Shown: positions 23,232-33,290 of the stretch, one piece after another | Position numbering within the stretch: position 1 is the first letter of the stretch | Layout of the letters: the number at the start of each line of letters is the position of its first letter | Assembly: GCA_911728435.2 (NCBI GenBank) | Contig: OU452210.1 | Span: 868,001-932,000, forward strand | Reading direction: 5' to 3' | Origin: Apoderus coryli | Lineage: Eukaryota; Arthropoda; Insecta; Coleoptera; Attelabidae | Length of the DNA: 64,000 bases | Notes under the pieces: generated by a model | What the model saw: only the letters and a program-made list of their open reading frames with translations | Told to the model about the DNA's origin: nothing | The model's database searches: none | Made by a program: the position numbers and the translations under genes

Positions 23232-24155
23232 ACTATTTCCACCTTCCAACGATAGACGAGTTAGCAGTTAAAGTGGGCGGATCAGAGTATTTTACCACCC
23301 TTGATACACTTAGATGAATATAGTTCCAAATTGTGTACTTTTGCGACTCCATTCGGGAGATATAGGTTTTTACGCATGCCCTATGGGATTTCTAGCGCTC
23401 CAGAGGTATTTCAGGAAAGGATGAGTGAAATTTTTGGTCATATAGAGGGTTCGGGCGTTTATATTGATGATATCATAGTATCGGGTAAAACTTTAAAAGA
23501 ACATAATGAACGGTTAGAGTCGGTATTGAAGGAGGCAGCTAAAAATAATATTAGATTCAATAAAACTAAATGTCAGTTCGCGTTAAATGAAGTAAAGTAT
23601 ATGGGACATAGAATTTCTAACGTAGGTTTGATCCCAGATTATTCGAAGGTTTCGGCTATAAAAAATATGCCGAGACCGGAAAATGTTGCGGATGTTCAAA
23701 GATTTTTAGGTCTTGTTACTTATGTAGGAAAATTTGTGGAAAACTTGTCAGAAAAAACTGCCGCATTAAGGTCGTTACTAAAAAAAGATACTATATTTTC
23801 TTGGAATGAGATTAACGAAAAAGCATTTAGTACTCTGAAAGAAATTTTGTGTAAAGTTCCATGCTTAAAATTTTTTGATATTAAAAAACATAGTACAATA
23901 ACTGTAGATGCCTCTAAGGACGGTCTGGGCGCGTCGTTACTTCAAGATTATATGCCGTGTGCTCATGCGTCCAGAGCTCTAACGGAAACTCAAAAGCGGT
24001 ATGCTCAGATAGAGAAAGAGCTTTTAGCTATTTGGTTCGGTTGTGAAAGATTTAAGCAATTCGTTTATGGCAAGCATTTCACGGTGGAGACGGATCATAA
24101 ACCCTTACTTAAGTTTGTGTCCACCCAGATTGCAAAGAATGTTGATTCAACTTAA
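23232..24155 (+). pseudogene. Gypsy-A RT (C-terminal part) and RNase H
   Basis: Resumes Gypsy-A in mid-RT: one frame from 23241 reads TIDELAVKVGGSEYFTTLD, and after a frame break at about 23310 the main frame gives FLRMPYGISSAPEVFQERM. The polymerase site is VYIDDIIVSG. The connection region has MGHRISNVGL and FLGLVTYVGKF. RNase H includes ITVDASKDGLGASLLQ and TDHKPLLKFV. The part of RT upstream of TIDEL, which carries the fingers, is absent. A frameshift at about 24130 ends the frame. Confidence 0.9.
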
Positions 24156-24678
24156 AAAGTACGAATTTAACTTAGTATTTAAGCCGGGTAAAAAATTAAT
24201 CATAGCAGATGTGCTCAGCAGAGCATATGAAAATAAGCATTTTGATGAAAATCTTGATCTGGAAATTGAGGCACAGATTTGCTTAGTTTCCACGAACATT
24301 ACTGATGACAAAAAAGTCGAGTTAAGAAACGCAACTCTCCGTGACACCGAGTTGCAGACTCTAATACATTTCATAACAAACGGATGGCCTAGTTTAATAA
24401 AGGCTGTGCCCGAAAACATCAAATTTTACTATAAATTTCGTTATGATTTGACAATCGCTGATAGTCTTGTGTATAAAGGTCAAAAATTAGTTGTTCCAAA
24501 AGAATGTCGAAAAGAGATATTACAAAAATTACACATTGGTCATTTAGGTATAAAAAAATCTATTCAGAAGGCAAATTTGTCTTTTTATTGGCCTTTTATG
24601 AATAAGCAAATACACGATATGGTGTTGAGCTGTAGCGCAAGTCAGCAATTTCAAAATTCTAATAGATCGGAACCATGA
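24043..24678 (+). pseudogene. Gypsy-A RNase H end and integrase N-terminal domain
   Basis: Coding from about 24120 in this frame gives QRMLIQLKKYEFNLVFKPGK and ADVLSRAYENK, the RNase H-to-integrase spacer. The integrase HHCC-like domain follows (LHIGHLGIKKSIQKA, FYWPFMNKQIHDMVLSC). The second cysteine pair is eroded (SASQQF where C-x-x-C is expected), and the frame ends at 24678. Confidence 0.85.
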
Positions 24679-25385
24679 TCTCTCATGAGATTGAAAAGCT
24701 GCCCTGGTATAAAGTAGGCTGTGATATATTTTCTATTTTTGGAGAATCATTTTTACTTGTAGTTGATTACTATTCTAAGTATATAGAATTGTCAAGCTTG
24801 GGTGTGGACCTTTCTTCAGAAAAATGCATACTTTGTCTGAAATCTATTTTTGCGAGGCACGGCATACCTAGAATTGTGATGTCAGATAATGGGCCTCAAT
24901 TTAGTTGTAAATTATTTTCAAAATTTGCTAAAGACTGGGATTTTCACCATATCACTTCTTCTCCCTACTACCCATAGTCGAACGGACAAGTCGAAAGAAG
25001 TATACAAACTATTAAAAAAATGTTAAAAAAATGCAAATCTGAAGGAGAGGATCCATATTTAGCAATTTTATCTTATAGAAATACTTCTGTTGATAATGAG
25101 TATTCTCCTGCTAACATTCTAATGACTAGGAATTTAAGAGAGTTATTGCCTAATGTTGATTCTGCTTTTAATCCTAAAGTATGTAATAGAAAATATAACA
25201 AATTTCTTGACGAGGCTCAGAGAAAGCAAAAATTTTATTTTGATAAGCGAGGAACCAGAACCCTGCCAAATCTAGAACCTGGAGATTCCGTACTTGTACA
25301 GGAAGTATCAGGGGGTAAGTGGGTTCATGCCACAATACTAAATAAACGACGACTACGTAGTTATAAGATTAAATTACAAAATTGA
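24675..25385 (+). pseudogene. Gypsy-A integrase core and C-terminal domain
   Basis: Core acidic residues lie in VGCDIFSIFG (first D), MSDNGPQF (second D) and NGQVERS (E). A TAG at 24976-24978 splits the core just before NGQVERS. The C-terminal half (25020-25385) has LAILSYRNTSVDNEYSPANIL and then an SH3-like fold (LEPGDSVLVQEVSGGKW). Integrase inserted the element into the GR intron; this copy cannot act again. Confidence 0.9.
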
Positions 25386-26010
25386 TCTATAATTGTAAGA
25401 AATCGTAAATTCATTAGAATATTATCGAATAATACACATAGTGTTAAAGGGCATTGTTCAAATGACAAATACAAATATGTCTCAAACGAAGAACATGTTC
25501 CGTTTTCGGACTATCTTTATTTAGAAGTCAATAATACGGATGCGGGAGGTGAAAATATCAATAACACACCTCCACACAGAAGAATACAGATTCTTCCCAA
25601 AATGATTATAGTTTGTCAAGTGGTTCGTATGAATCTGATATAGATACAGATCCGGTAGAGGTTTGTGTGAGAAATTTCTCTGAGTCTACGTCAAGAACAG
25701 GCAGAGTAATTAAACTTCCTGTAAAACTGGATGAATATTATTTATTAAGATAGATTCTTGTATAATATTTTTAGGAGAATTAAATATGATTACGCTTTGG
25801 TATAAGAGAAACATAACTCATTATTTTGAGTGTGAAATATTGTGATTGTCATTTATTGTTACGGGTAATGTGTTAATAAATGTGTTAGGTATAAGATGGC
25901 ATTATACTATGTACCTATATGTTGACAAATGAATATTGTATTGTTGTTCATGTATTATTGTATAGATGATGAAATTTGGAATTGTACATTTTGATTTAAA
26001 AGGGGGAAGA
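25386..26010 (+). other. Gypsy-A Pol tail, 3' UTR and polypurine tract
   Basis: A frame at 25670-25753 ends TGRVIKLPVKLDEYYLLR, the usual Pol C-terminus. The following ~245 bp are non-coding, and AAAAGGGGGAAGA (25998-26010) is the polypurine tract against the 3' LTR. Confidence 0.8.
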
Positions 26011-26172
26011 TGTGAGATATATGGCAACATGGGTTGTCATCTGTACAGTTGAACTGACAGATGTATATTATAATAAAGACAGTTACCACCCAGACACCGC
26101 ACGAGTATCATTTCCTAACCTAACACCTATAACGAGATCCCATAGGATTAACATAATATAAAATATATTATA
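26011..26172 (+). repeat. Gypsy-A 3' LTR
   Basis: 162 bp, three differences from the 5' LTR; followed by the GTTAT duplication at 26173-26177. Confidence 0.92.
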
Positions 26173-26294
26173 GTTATCGAGATATTTACGGCTGAATAGC
26201 ACAAAACACACTCATAAATAATATTCGCCTATTTATTTATTTAAAAAAAATAAACATGACATTTATATTTATTTTATTACAGCTAAAAACTTAC

Positions 26295-27203
26295 GCAGCA
26301 TGATGTATTCCAAAGTACTGTTAACAATATAAGTTCGCCATGCATGTTGTAGATACTGGCAAAAATGTTGAAGTTTATACAAACTGCCGTATAATCTATG
26401 ATTATTCCAGTAATAGAAATCAATAAGAACAGTAATAACAAACCAGCAACATAATTGTATTTATCAACAATTTTACACAAGTTAAGATGTAATTTTCTAA
26501 TATCCTTTATAAACTTCTTATTCTGTCTTTGATTTATAAATAAATAATTATTACTCTCAAAATGGTGATGTGACTTCATATTCCCAAAAGTTCGGAGAAC
26601 GTCATTTAGATGATGAAATCTCACATTAACCTTTGTTGCAATCATCCGTAGATATATTTGTGCCAATGATAAATGATAATATTGTAAAGTTTTTACCAGA
26701 AATACTCTAAACCAATATGCTCCTGATATTGATGTCCAAAAGGCCATTTCACATGAAAGTGTGGCTATAACCATTAAATGGGAAATTACAACGAAATAAT
26801 CCTTTTTTTGGTTTTTACGGAGTTCTATAGAAAATTCACCTGCCCTTTTCGCTAAAGATGTATCGAATTTATGAAGTGCAATGTATATTTCCATTATAAC
26901 TTCAGGATAAAGAAAAATATTTGAAACGATTACCAACAAATTTGTGATTGTGAATATTCCATTCATAACACGTTCAACAAATGCTATTGCAGGTGAAACT
27001 CTTAAAAATATGACAGTCTCCTTTTCATAGCCTGATAGTCCAAGAGCAATACAAAGTGCGATTATGAAAATAATTATATAAAATTTATGTAATGTGTTCC
27101 AAAAGCGGTTTGTGCATAGAAAACTTTTAGGTGAGCAAATTGCACATATTGTGTAATATGTTAAAAAATATCGAGAAACATCTTTCACTTTAAAATTGTC
27201 CAT
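26295..27203 (-). CDS. Gustatory receptor, exon 1 (7tm_7 chemoreceptor)
   Basis: Encodes residues 1-303 of a predicted 398-aa insect gustatory receptor, a seven-helix ligand-gated cation channel of taste neurons with an intracellular N-terminus. The start ATGG is preceded by AAAA and fits an insect start context. Hydrophobic helices lie near residues 41-57, 82-98, 136-152, 165-187, 251-270 and 288-300. The intracellular loop (~190-250) has the family's H/N-rich and RxLH pattern (IRKLHLNLCKIVDKYN). The exon ends at CTGC|GTAAGT, phase 0, and joins exon 2 at 15889. Together they have the expected length (about 400 aa). No stop or frameshift is seen. The ligand class (sugar, bitter, CO2) cannot be told. 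Confidence 0.88.
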
Positions 27204-28721
27204 TTTTCAATAATAGTTTTGTATTAGTTAAGTGATGTCTAACTTGAAATAACACGAATTATTATTAAAAAATATGATGCTGATGACTTTTATACTGACA
27301 TGAAATTACAAAACACATTAATACATGTAAGTTGAAATAAAACACAAACAAGTCTTTATATCTTTCATCATGTAGAATGGCAGCCAGAAGTGCGGTTAAA
27401 ATGTTTGCCATATAACCCTAGTTGTGGAGTTTATAAACAGTTTTTCATATTGTTAAAATGATGTTTTAAGAAATGCATAGTGCTATAGGCGGACTCTAAG
27501 ACATAAAAAACTGATCTCTCTCGTGGTCCAAATTTCTTTCTTGCTCCAAGATATATTTCAAAAGAAAATAATTTTGCAAAGGTAGAAAGTGGACGAAATA
27601 CCACCAGTAATTGCTCGAAATTAGAATTCTAAGCACTACAATCATTAAAAGTCAGCACTACAATCATTAAAAGTCAATCTTAATATCACTGCACTTAAAA
27701 CAGATGCAGAAAATGCAACAATGCTGATGACAACACCAGATTATCAAGGATAATCATGTTTTAACAGATGGCTCATATCGAAAACTCAACATCCAACGCC
27801 ATCAATAGAAAGATCAGTTAACAAATTAATTCAATAGTCCCCCCAGCCCAGAAGACGTTCAGCGCTAAATTATTCCACGAGATGTTTCCTAAAATTATAA
27901 TCACACGAATATTTGAATATTATATTATATAAATCATTATTTAGAAGGTCTGAGGATTAATGGTGGCTTAAAACATGTATAGTATCATCTACGTACCCCT
28001 GGCATGTGGTCAGGGATCTGTACAAACTGGTACAGTATAAGTAATGGACTGGGTGTATGGGCAGACATTATACGGCATTAGGCGAAAGTGAGTTTGGATA
28101 CTACTACTACTACTGGCTATCAATATTACCTTGGAGATTCTCAAATGACTTCATCTTCATATTCTTGCAAAACTTCAGCTTATATCAAATTTAGCTTTCG
28201 CTTGTTTCTGCCTGAACTATACTCCATAATTTAATAGCAATCAGAATCTTAATCAATGATCATCTTATAGTTCTAGGTCTAGATAAGTAGTATGTGGCAT
28301 ATTCCAGCAGTGTATAAGCGACGCCAAAATTCCAAAAGATTACACAATGACTTTATCGCATTTAACTTTTTCTAGGACCTGTATAAAATTAAAACAAATA
28401 TACACGTGCTGTTGTTATGTATTTTAACTAAATATTGGAAATACATTTTCATTATTGATAAATACATTTTCATAATTAGATATTTGTAATATACTTAATT
28501 ATATATTCCATTTCGTTAATGCAAAACTTTTGTAAGAAATATAAAACCATGACATACTAAGATACCTCCAAGCGTGTCAAAAGTGACAGCGACAATTAGG
28601 CGTAAAAATTAGTGGAAACAGTTTTTATGCCTAAAGCACAGTTTAATATACAGTTACTGCACTTCGTCTCGGAACCTTTTATCTCTCTGTCGACAAAGCA
28701 ATTCGCCGCCAAAAGCCAAAT
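27204..28721. other. Upstream of GR gene, no gene recognised
   Basis: About 1.5 kb of AT-rich DNA that must include the GR promoter, though no core element could be assigned. It contains an immediate 20-bp duplication at 27637-27677 (CACTACAATCATTAAAAGTC) and a (TAC)n run at 28101-28115. Confidence 0.5.
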
Positions 28722-28757
28722 GAAGAAAACGAACGTTTGTAAGTTGGAAAAAACATT

Positions 28758-28830
28758 CGCTTCAGGTGGGAATCGAACCCACGTCTCACGCTTTCCGGGC
28801 ATTTGCTCTACACCATTGAGCTACCGAAGC
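28758..28830 (-). tRNA. tRNA-like sequence 1 (probably non-functional)
   Basis: 73 nt that fold as a cloverleaf: acceptor GCTTCGG/CTGAAGC, D arm GCTC...GAGC, T arm GTGGG/CCCAC with TTCGATT loop. The anticodon loop reads CCGGAAA. Position 33 is C, where functional tRNAs have U. The implied anticodon GGA (Ser) is incompatible with the short variable arm. Base 27-43 is unpaired. It is a tRNA-derived repeat, not a decoding tRNA. Confidence 0.6.
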
Positions 28831-28892
28831 ACTCGTGAGTTGGACGGGACATTGGTATAATAGTATAGCGTTTATGCACTACTATCACCAGT

Positions 28893-28965
28893 GCTTTGGT
28901 AGCTCAATGGTGTAGAGCAAATGCCCGGAAAGCGTGAGACGTGGGTTCGATTCCCACCTGAAGCG
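28893..28965 (+). tRNA. tRNA-like sequence 2 (probably non-functional)
   Basis: Inverted partner of sequence 1 with the same 73-nt layout; acceptor begins GCTTTGG and still pairs through G-U. Same CCGGAAA loop with C33. The internal promoter boxes (TAGCTCAATGG and GGTTCGATTCC) look intact, so polymerase III transcription is conceivable. Confidence 0.6.
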
Positions 28966-29070
28966 AATGTTTTTTCCAACTTACAAACGTTCGTTGGCTT
29001 TTCTATATAATATATATAGAATTTATTCAACTACTAGTTGAGTCACTTTAAGTGAATATTTTCCCTTAGC

Positions 29071-29937
29071 TTATATATAAATACATCTGCATATCTATTT
29101 TGATTCCTTTCACATTGGAACCTTTCTACATCCCCTAGAAGGAGTGGGTTTAGAAGAAAACTATCCGCGTATATTGGATAACCCGCCGATATGTGGCGCA
29201 ACTGACTACTTTTGATGTCTAAATTGTAAAAATTGAAATATACATTTTTTCACATATAGCATCTTTTTGTATCTTTACAAAATAAGGTTTTCTTGATTCC
29301 AGGCTGTATATTTCCTTTCATAATCCGCACAATTTTGTGTCCAATTTTCAATATATTTTTTATTTTACAAACTATTTTGTATCTGGCGTTGTTGCCAAGT
29401 GATACTTATTTCTGTTAAAATCAAATATTCCTACATGATACTATTTTAACTCTATTTACTGTATATTTGTATTTTTTGGTAAAAATGATTATATCTTTAA
29501 AAATTAAGCATTAAATTTGCGAATGTACAGTGTGGTCAATTTATCTTGATATCATTTTGATTATTTGATGTATTTTTTTTATTTTCAATGCCGAACGAAA
29601 AATGTATTGTAGGGTATCTTGCTAAGTTTTTTGCTAGTAAAAAACCAAAAGACTGTCATTTTGGAACAGATACGAGCACAAGTGCGTTTTTTTAACACGC
29701 AGTTTATTGAACGCTCGTTAAAGACTGTGGTTTATTCTGATTTTATTGATATATGACTCTTTATGTATTGTATCAGTAGTTTTCGATTAATTTGCAAAAA
29801 ATGACCGAATGACATAAAACGCTAACACTTTAACACTCAGGCCTATGGAATGATAAACGTCAGTTTGAGACACATTTTGTTCTAATAATTGTACGTCAGG
29901 TTATATGAAATCAAAATAGTGTGCCGCATCAAACGGC
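29071..29937 (+). repeat. Composite repeat copy 1, left part
   Basis: Begins at a TA-rich edge (TTATATATAAATACATCTGC), then CTATTTTGATTCCTTTCAC, and is non-coding. The same sequence occurs inverted at 42848-43725 and direct at 53198-54069. It ends in the 8-bp duplication of the inserted hAT-like element (29938-29945). Confidence 0.88.
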
Positions 29938-30289
29938 ATGATTACTAGGGTGGGCCGAAAATATGAATTTTTAATTTTATTTTCGGAATAGTGAAAAAAA
30001 GTTGCATTTTGTTATTACAAAAAAAAAAAAGTTAATACAACTTTTTTTGATTGAAGTGCATCTTCTGCCCCCTACCATAACCTAAAATTATAAAACTGTC
30101 TGAAATTCAAAATTTTGTATTTCGATATGGAATAGCTCGAAAGGGCTTGCTTTGGATATGTTAATCAAAACATGAATGTAAACTTTTTTTCTATCAGTTT
30201 ATATTCTGCCCCCTACCGGCCCTACAACCTTAGAAAAAAAAAACGACCTTTTTGATCGAACGAGGTTAAGTAGATGATGAGCTGAGTTT

Positions 30290-31680
30290 TCCTGGATTCT
30301 GGTTCGCTAAGCCCGCCGAACAATGACCTTAAGATATTGCGAGGCAAATTTTGTTAGGGTATCTCTGATCAGTACATATGTCACAAAATTTTACTTCTGG
30401 TAATTTGCAGTCAATAATTTCATATTTTATAACTGGTAAATTTTCACAGTGGGCTGTAAGCTTTCCCAGTCGAACTGAAATCGCCTTAGGACCCGTTGTT
30501 TGTCCATCATTATGGTGAAAAATATGTCTTAAAGGTAGCTCATTGCCATGAAGCTGACAGACGACTCGTTTTAAAGGATGTCCTAACTTTGTTTCAAGTT
30601 GAGCTAGGACTCCATTTTTTGATCCGGTGTTGACCAGTACGAATTCAACTATACTTCGACAGATATCTTTTGCTGATCCAGAAGAAGGCATTGTGTGACC
30701 CAGAAACACAGAACCTGGCTCTTGCACCAAAGAAACATGTTCTTCCACTAACGTTCTTCTGTAAAGCCTGCCATCTATTTTTTCAAAAGACAATGTTTTA
30801 TCTTTTCACCCGTCAAGGTAAATGGAATTTATTGCTTGCCCGGATTTTGAAAACTGTATGCAAAATTTCATTTCTTAAACTCTCTCTAGCTCTTTATAAT
30901 TTATTTGTATCTATTACTTGCACTGCCCATTTTTTTTATTACAAAGGCAACATCTTGTAAAATAGGCGATGCAACTGCTACACCAGATCTGTCTGACAAA
31001 CCATATCTGTCAAACATTTAAGCGGGAGTAGGTAGTTTAGTTCTACTTTTAGAATTGCTCTAAAGTTTGTAAAATATATTTCCCAAGCTGCATTGAAGTT
31101 AAACAAATTAGAAGCTAACGTTTTACTGTTGATAGTGTTCGCCTTCGAAGAAATATTTTGTCGATTCTTTCCTCCCTTGCATTTTTTCAAATATTCTAGC
31201 GTTGTTTGTTAATTTTTTGGTTTGCTTTTTTGGATCAATACCCCTTATAAATATGTTTCTTGAACTCCTCTGCTCTTGGAGAAAGTAACGTTCTTTTAAC
31301 GGTACCTGTCAGAACAACCGTACGATGGACAAATAACATTTTAAAGTAAAATAACAAAAATCGTACGTCGTTACAAAAGCTTTAAATATCTATCGTGTTG
31401 TGTTTTGATCACTTGCAAAACACGTTCACGTATTACTGTAGGATTTGCCGCTTTCTCCCACAAACTGAGAATCTTGTCAGCTAGTATATTAGAAATTTGG
31501 GAAACTATTGCCTCTTTTCCACAGTGCGGTGGTTATAGACTAAGCCTTATCCATAAAAAGCACTTTAACACATCTTCTTGGGTAGGAAGAGTATTATCTT
31601 TTAAATCTGAAGGTGATCCCACTAACGGACACTCGGTGCATCGTCTTCGGTAACAAGTTTCTGAGAAACTCATAACTCTA
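30290..31680 (-). pseudogene. hAT-like transposase remnant, copy 1
   Basis: The N-terminal part (31653-31405, minus) reads SDLKDNTLPTQEDVLKCF-like residues, then a helical segment (NILADKILSLWEKAA). After several frame breaks the core is open at 30793-30329: SFEKIDGRLYRRTLVEEHVS, EPGSVFLGHTMPSSGSAKDI, HPLKRVVCQLHGNELPLRHI and ending KICLAIS. The reading frame extends upstream of the first possible start, so that start is not real. An in-frame 45-nt deletion removes the CDGT segment, a probable catalytic aspartate, that is kept in copies 2 and 3. I recall this CDGT-NTG-H-x-NELPLRH pattern in uncharacterised arthropod transposon proteins. Confidence 0.65.
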
Positions 31681-31797
31681 ATATACTTCAAAGAAAAACA
31701 TCTCATCTAACAACTGAAAACTGAATAGAAATACAATAATCACTTGCTGATGAGCAGCCGTCGATATCACGATCCGCTGCTATTAATCGTTTTCAGG

Positions 31798-31904
31798 CTA
31801 GCTGTTTATAACACATATTATGAAGGTTTTAAATTTCTATAAAAGTAGTGATGAGTTTTTTATAGAAATTTAAAAACTTCATAATATGTGTTATAAACAG
31901 CTAG
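31798..31904. repeat. Local inverted duplication inside hAT copy 1
   Basis: Arms 31798-31841 and 31861-31904 are 44 bp each and differ at one position (start CTAGCTGTTTATAACACA). Copies 2 and 3 contain only a single arm, so the duplication arose in copy 1. AGTAGTGATGAGTTTTT follows each arm. Confidence 0.9.
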
Positions 31905-32127
31905 TAGTGATGAGTTTTTTTTTCAAATACTAAAGTAAAAATAAACCAAAAAGAACATTACAAGCTTATCTTTAAGGGCTGGTAGGGGACATAAGACAGA
32001 TTACAATAAAAAAACCGTTAATAAAATATTTTTTTTAACAATAAAAGGCACAAAAGTGTGCCCTATTCCAAAACGAAATTCCAAAAATTAAAAAAAAAAA
32101 TATTTTTCGGCCCACCCGAATGTATAC

Positions 32128-32503
32128 TATATAAATATACAGTTTGTTTCAGATGGCGCATTATTTTGATTCCAAATATCCTACATGGAATCAAAATAGT
32201 GCAGCACATGAAACAAAATATATATTAGAATCAAAATAGTGGGCCGTATCAAACGACATGTATATTATTTCAATATAAATTTCGTTTTGTATGACGCATT
32301 ATTTTGATTCCAAATATCTTACATGGAATCGAAATAGTGCAGCACATGAAACAAAATGTATATTGGAATCAAAATAGTGTACCGTATCAAACGACATGTA
32401 TATTCTGTCAATATACATTTCGTTTTATTTGACGCATTATTTTCATTCCAAATATCTTACATGGAATCAAAATAGTGCAGCACATGAAACGAAATGTATA
32501 TTG
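32128..32503 (+). repeat. 138-bp palindromic minisatellite, copy 1 first part
   Basis: About 2.7 units. Each has GGAATCAAAATAGTG near one end and its reverse complement CATTATTTTGATTCC half a unit later, with ATGTATA/TATACAT between them. The array is interrupted at 32503 by the 7.1-kb insertion and resumes at 39631. Confidence 0.88.
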
Positions 32504-33290
32504 TGTAACGCTTACTTCAAGCGTTCTATTGGGGGTTACACTCATATACCAGGCTAGTCAATCTTTTAGGGTTCGACCCAGATACCCAATAGAAATGAAT
32601 ATTCCGAAGGTTCGCCTCTACTAAGGTCTAAGGGCGCCAGTACATTTTTACTAATAAAAATGGACAAAAATAAGAATTTAAAGTGCCAACAATAAGAATA
32701 ATATTAATAATAAAAACTTCCAAAAGAATATAACTCAAGCCTTCAATAAAATTAGCCTTAGCAGAACCTTCCCCTTTTAGAAATTACCTCAAAATTATTG
32801 TCACTCACCAAAAGTCTGAGGATGATGAAATCAAACACAAGAGAATTATTTTTTTATCAAATCATCTATTCTAAGTCCGCCCTTAATCGATATCACAAAT
32901 TATCACAGATAATATAAGCAAATTAAATTAAATTCTTGACCTTACAGAGTATTACATGTAGTCTTCTGTCTCAGATCTCAATGTCTGTAGCGTCGATGAC
33001 ACTCCAGATGTTTTTGAACCTTTTTCACTTGCGTCCTCAACACCCGTTACTTTGCTTATTGTTCTTCCTTTGGATTGAATGCTATGAAATTTCAGGTTGC
33101 TGCTTGGTTAATATTATATCCAACTGTTGTTGTAATCAGATAATTTGCTGATTTATTTGGATTACTGGCAACACCAATTATTTGTCATTCAGCTTCAACT
33201 CCAGAGTTTCGTCAATGTTTAGCACGCGAAAGGAAAACGGTATTAGTTTTAAAAGGTCATTACATCTTGAGTATGATCAGTCGAGCCCCA

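Larger units (their letters stand above)
16266..26172 (+). mobile_element. Ty3/gypsy LTR retrotransposon Gypsy-A
   Basis: Both LTRs are present: 16266-16427 and 26011-26172, each 162 bp, starting TGTGAGATA. They differ at three positions (about 98% identical by eye). The target duplication GTTAT flanks the element at 16261-16265 and 26173-26177 (it may extend to AGTTAT). A primer site follows the 5' LTR and a purine-rich tract precedes the 3' LTR. The Gag, protease, RT-RNase H and integrase order is gypsy-type, but a second element (17888-23231) is inserted and about 0.5-0.6 kb of its pol is missing at the right junction. Several frame breaks make it non-autonomous. Confidence 0.93.
15890..26294 (-). 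other. GR intron, 10,405 bp, occupied by nested retrotransposons
   Basis: Donor on the minus strand is CTGC|GTAAGT at 26295/26294; acceptor is CTTCAG| at 15890/15889. Both exons are in phase 0. Of the intron, 16266-26172 is a gypsy insertion (with its own nested insertion) in the orientation opposite to the gene. Removing it leaves a pre-insertion intron of about 0.5 kb, a normal insect size. Confidence 0.75.
28722..29003. repeat. Inverted pair of tRNA-like sequences (about 108-bp arms)
   Basis: The left arm (~28724-28831) and right arm (~28892-28999) are near-exact reverse complements around a 60-bp spacer. Each arm consists of a tRNA-like cloverleaf plus the flank TTGTAAGTTGGAAAAAACAT. Weaker similarity continues outward (AAAAGCCAA... 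versus TTGGCTTTT). The right side runs into a TATA-rich stretch and then into the composite repeat at 29071. Confidence 0.85.
29946..32119 (-). mobile_element. hAT-like transposon, copy 1 (2,174 bp)
   Basis: Ends are inverted: left TAGGGTGGGCCGAAAATATG, right (inverted) TCGGGTGGGCCGAAAAATAT, and both continue with similar TTTCGGAATAGTG subterminal sequence. The flanks ATGATTAC (29938-29945) and ATGTATAC (32120-32127) are an 8-bp duplication with two changes. The uninterrupted 138-bp repeat has ATGTATAC at this point, which supports the target site. TA-G-G-G ends with an 8-bp duplication fit the hAT superfamily. The transposase gene is on the minus strand and degenerate. This copy lacks the duplicated subterminal block of copies 2 and 3. 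Confidence 0.8.

Noticed and set aside
28596..28860. Two frames across the tRNA-like sequence
   Set aside because: They are explained by the tRNA-derived inverted repeat; no protein feature.
28758..28965. Functional tRNA-Ser(GGA) genes
   Set aside because: C at position 33, unpaired 27-43 and a short variable arm are incompatible with a working serine tRNA.
30670..30960. Plus-strand frame in hAT copy 1 (and its mirrors at 41816-42067 and 54849-55139)
   Set aside because: Antisense to the transposase remnant and conserved only because the DNA is duplicated.
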